Below, in pieces: positions 62,607 through 64,000 of a DNA stretch of 64,000 nt. The DNA is taken from NCBI GenBank assembly GCA_017161305.1, contig CP031518.1, positions 1,860,001 through 1,924,000 on the forward strand. Direction: 5' to 3'. Within the stretch, counting starts at the first letter, position 1, and each line of letters starts with the position of its first letter. The DNA is from Treponema ruminis (lineage in GTDB: Bacteria; Spirochaetota; Spirochaetia; Treponematales; Treponemataceae). The notes beneath the pieces were generated by a model, which searched no databases, was not told the origin of the DNA, and worked only from the letters and a program-made list of their open reading frames with translations. The position numbers were made by a program, and so were the translations under genes.

Positions 62607-62648
62607 AAAGAAACCGTGTTCCTTCTGAGAGCATGGTTTCTTTTTTTT
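62607..62648 (+). terminator. Terminator after the pectin esterase gene
   Basis: AAAGAAACC-G-TG pairs with CA-T-GGTTTCTTT, followed by a T-run; it also lies immediately upstream of the aroC promoter. Confidence 0.85.
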
Positions 62649-62669
62649 AATTCTGTTATAATCTTTTCC

Positions 62670-63773
62670 ATGGCACAGAATACAATCGGAACAATTTTTA
62701 AAGTAACAACCTTCGGCGAAAGTCACGGAGCAGGTTTGGGCTGCATCGTTGACGGCGTTCCTGCCGGAGTCAAAATCGACGAGGCACGAATCCAGGCTGC
62801 TTTGGACAGACGAAAGCCTGGGCAGAGTTTTGGCGGCAAGAACAATGCTTCCGTCACAGCCCGCAAGGAAGACGACAAGGCTCAGATTTTGAGCGGCATT
62901 TTTGAAGGTAAAAGCGAAGGTACTCCGATTGGAATCGTGATTCAGAACACAAGCCAGCATTCAAAGGATTACGGGAATTTGGCAACGACTTTCCGTCCGG
63001 GACACGCTGATTTTTCTTTCTATTCAAAATATGGTTTCCGTGACTATCGCGGAGGCGGACGATCTAGCGGTCGCGAGACTGCGGCCCGTGTTGCTGCCGG
63101 TGCCATTGCCCTTCAGGTACTCGAATCTTTGGGCGACATCAAAATCACTGCCTACACTGAGCGGGCAGCCGGCGTTTCAATAAACAAAGTTGATTTTTCT
63201 GAGATTGAGCAGAATGCCTTGCGAGCTCCTGACAATGAAGCCGCTGCCAAAATGAACGAAAAAATCGAAGAAATCCGTTCCAACAAAGACAGTGCGGGCG
63301 GAATCATTGCCTGCCGTGTTTCGGGGCTTCCTGCCGGACTGGGCGAGCCCGTTTTCGGAAAGCTTGATGCAGAGCTTGCCAAGGCGATTTTGAGCGTTGG
63401 AGCCGTCAAGGGAATTGAATTCGGTGCGGGTTTTGGTGCTGCGGATTTGACTGGCAGCGTAAACAATGACAATATGCGCGTGGACTCTGACGGAAAGGTC
63501 GGCTTTGAAAGCAACAATGCCGGTGGAATTATCGGCGGTATTTCAAACGGTAACGACCTCTTCTTCCGCGTTGCGGTAAAGCCTGTTCCGAGCATTTTCC
63601 AGAGCCAGAAGACAATCAGCGTGGACGAAGCTGGCATTTACAGCGACTGCGACCTTGTGATTGAAGGCCGCCATGACGTCTGCCTTTGCCCGCGAATCGT
63701 GCCTGTTATCGAGGCGATGACGGCGATTGTTCTGGCAGACCTTATGCTCCAAAACAGAGCAAGCAGAATCTAA
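62670..63773 (+). CDS. aroC: Chorismate synthase
   Basis: This 367-residue flavoenzyme removes phosphate from EPSP to make chorismate, the last shikimate step. Signatures: TFGESHGAGLGCIVDGVPAG, ALDRRKPGQ, FRPGHADFSFYSKYGFRDYR-type segment, GGGRSSGRETAARVAAGAIA, FGAGFGAADLTGSVNND and the C-terminal DVCLCPRIVPVIEAM. The start is ATG 62670 (MAQNTIGTIFK). A TATAAT at 62657-62662 lies just 7 nt upstream, so an earlier in-frame ATG at 62616 is excluded and the mRNA may be leaderless. Other shikimate genes are not in the window. The stop overlaps the convergent carboxypeptidase stop by four bases. Confidence 0.95.
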   Translation: MAQNTIGTIFKVTTFGESHGAGLGCIVDGVPAGVKIDEARIQAALDRRKPGQSFGGKNNASVTARKEDDKAQILSGIFEGKSEGTPIGIVIQNTSQHSKDYGNLATTFRPGHADFSFYSKYGFRDYRGGGRSSGRETAARVAAGAIALQVLESLGDIKITAYTERAAGVSINKVDFSEIEQNALRAPDNEAAAKMNEKIEEIRSNKDSAGGIIACRVSGLPAGLGEPVFGKLDAELAKAILSVGAVKGIEFGAGFGAADLTGSVNNDNMRVDSDGKVGFESNNAGGIIGGISNGNDLFFRVAVKPVPSIFQSQKTISVDEAGIYSDCDLVIEGRHDVCLCPRIVPVIEAMTAIVLADLMLQNRASRI

Positions 63774-64000
63774 AGCCTCCAGCTTACGAGGGCTCCAATG
63801 ATTCGGCCGGGAAGGCTGGCTCTTTCGTAGGTGCGGTCGGCTACAAGAGGGACTGTCTCAAGGACTAAGTCTCCCAGCCTGTACTGAATCTGACCGTAGA
63901 CTTTTCCCTGTTCGACACCGCCGTAGATGAATCTTGGAATATCCTCTCTTGCTTCTATGCATGCGGCGTCTTCGAGGGCTGTCTTGCCTCTTACATGAGG
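63770..64000 (-). CDS. C-terminus of a D-alanyl-D-alanine carboxypeptidase (PBP5-like), start outside window
   Basis: Seventy-six codons read in from the window edge and end in TAG at 63772-63770. The text AREDIPRFIYGGVEQGKVYG and QIQYRLGDLVLETVPLVADR resembles the beta-sandwich C-terminal domain of PBP5/DacA (a linker, G-x-V-x-G-x-I, then PLVA), and ALVSWRL may be a membrane-proximal end. The active-site part is not in view, so the assignment rests on this domain only. Confidence 0.6.
   Translation of the reverse strand, partial: PHVRGKTALEDAACIEAREDIPRFIYGGVEQGKVYGQIQYRLGDLVLETVPLVADRTYERASLPGRIIGALVSWRL

Overview
The window looks like chromosome from a host- or rumen-associated spirochaete of the genus Treponema, probably a pectin-using one. 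This is an inference from gene content: a 907-residue protein ending in a GreA domain, a Maf-type (DUF115) protein, very large Ig-like surface proteins, a Soj/Spo0J-type parAB pair, Rpn (PD-(D/E)XK) genes, and a secreted pectin methylesterase fused to a rhamnogalacturonan acetylesterase. No sequence search was possible, so the species is not assigned.

Layout. 1-2.4 kb: leftward group of rpe, a periplasmic TPR protein and a secreted protein cut by the window edge. 2.5-8.6 kb: rightward TPR protein, the GreA-fusion protein, a cation:proton antiporter and an MgtC-like protein. 8.6-10.2 kb: a near-palindromic rRNA block (5S and the last ~640 nt of a 23S leftward, abutting a 5S rightward) that is probably a collapsed or misjoined pair of rRNA operons. 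10.3-16.7 kb: a small hypothetical gene, ilvC behind two LysR-type-looking operators, a long imperfect hairpin element, a DUF1015 gene, and a divergent ABC transporter (ATPase and permease leftward, lipoprotein rightward). 16.7-22.3 kb: GGDEF protein, parB-parA with degenerate parS-like sites, a methyltransferase and a sirtuin.

22.4-41.2 kb holds two giant surface genes: a 1734-residue Ig-like protein ending in an apparent outer-membrane beta-barrel with terminal Phe, then a 4447-residue Ig-like lipoprotein with tandem ~455-residue internal duplications. 41.3-45.6 kb is an accessory island: a cluster of TGACAGTACCA repeats, an IS3-family element (41723-43283, 3-bp target duplication CTT) that has split one rpn gene, a second intact rpn gene with an internal ribosome-binding site and start, and a downstream duplicate of that internal reading frame.

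45.7-64 kb returns to housekeeping and envelope genes: M15 peptidase, glycyl-tRNA synthetase, a degenerate aldo/keto reductase, an HD-GYP-like protein, a leftward operon of signal peptidase I, a PASTA transpeptidase and Maf, then rightward LysM-M23 peptidase, zinc ribbon, NodB-like protein, the pectinolytic fusion and aroC, ending in the C-terminus of a D-Ala-D-Ala carboxypeptidase.

Most interesting points: the rpn locus as a possible toxin with an intragenic antitoxin and a duplicated antitoxin-like tail; the giant two-protein Ig surface locus; palindromic repeats translated in frame inside the maf gene; and several genes where a TATAAT-like box lies only 6-10 nt before the ATG, suggesting leaderless mRNAs.
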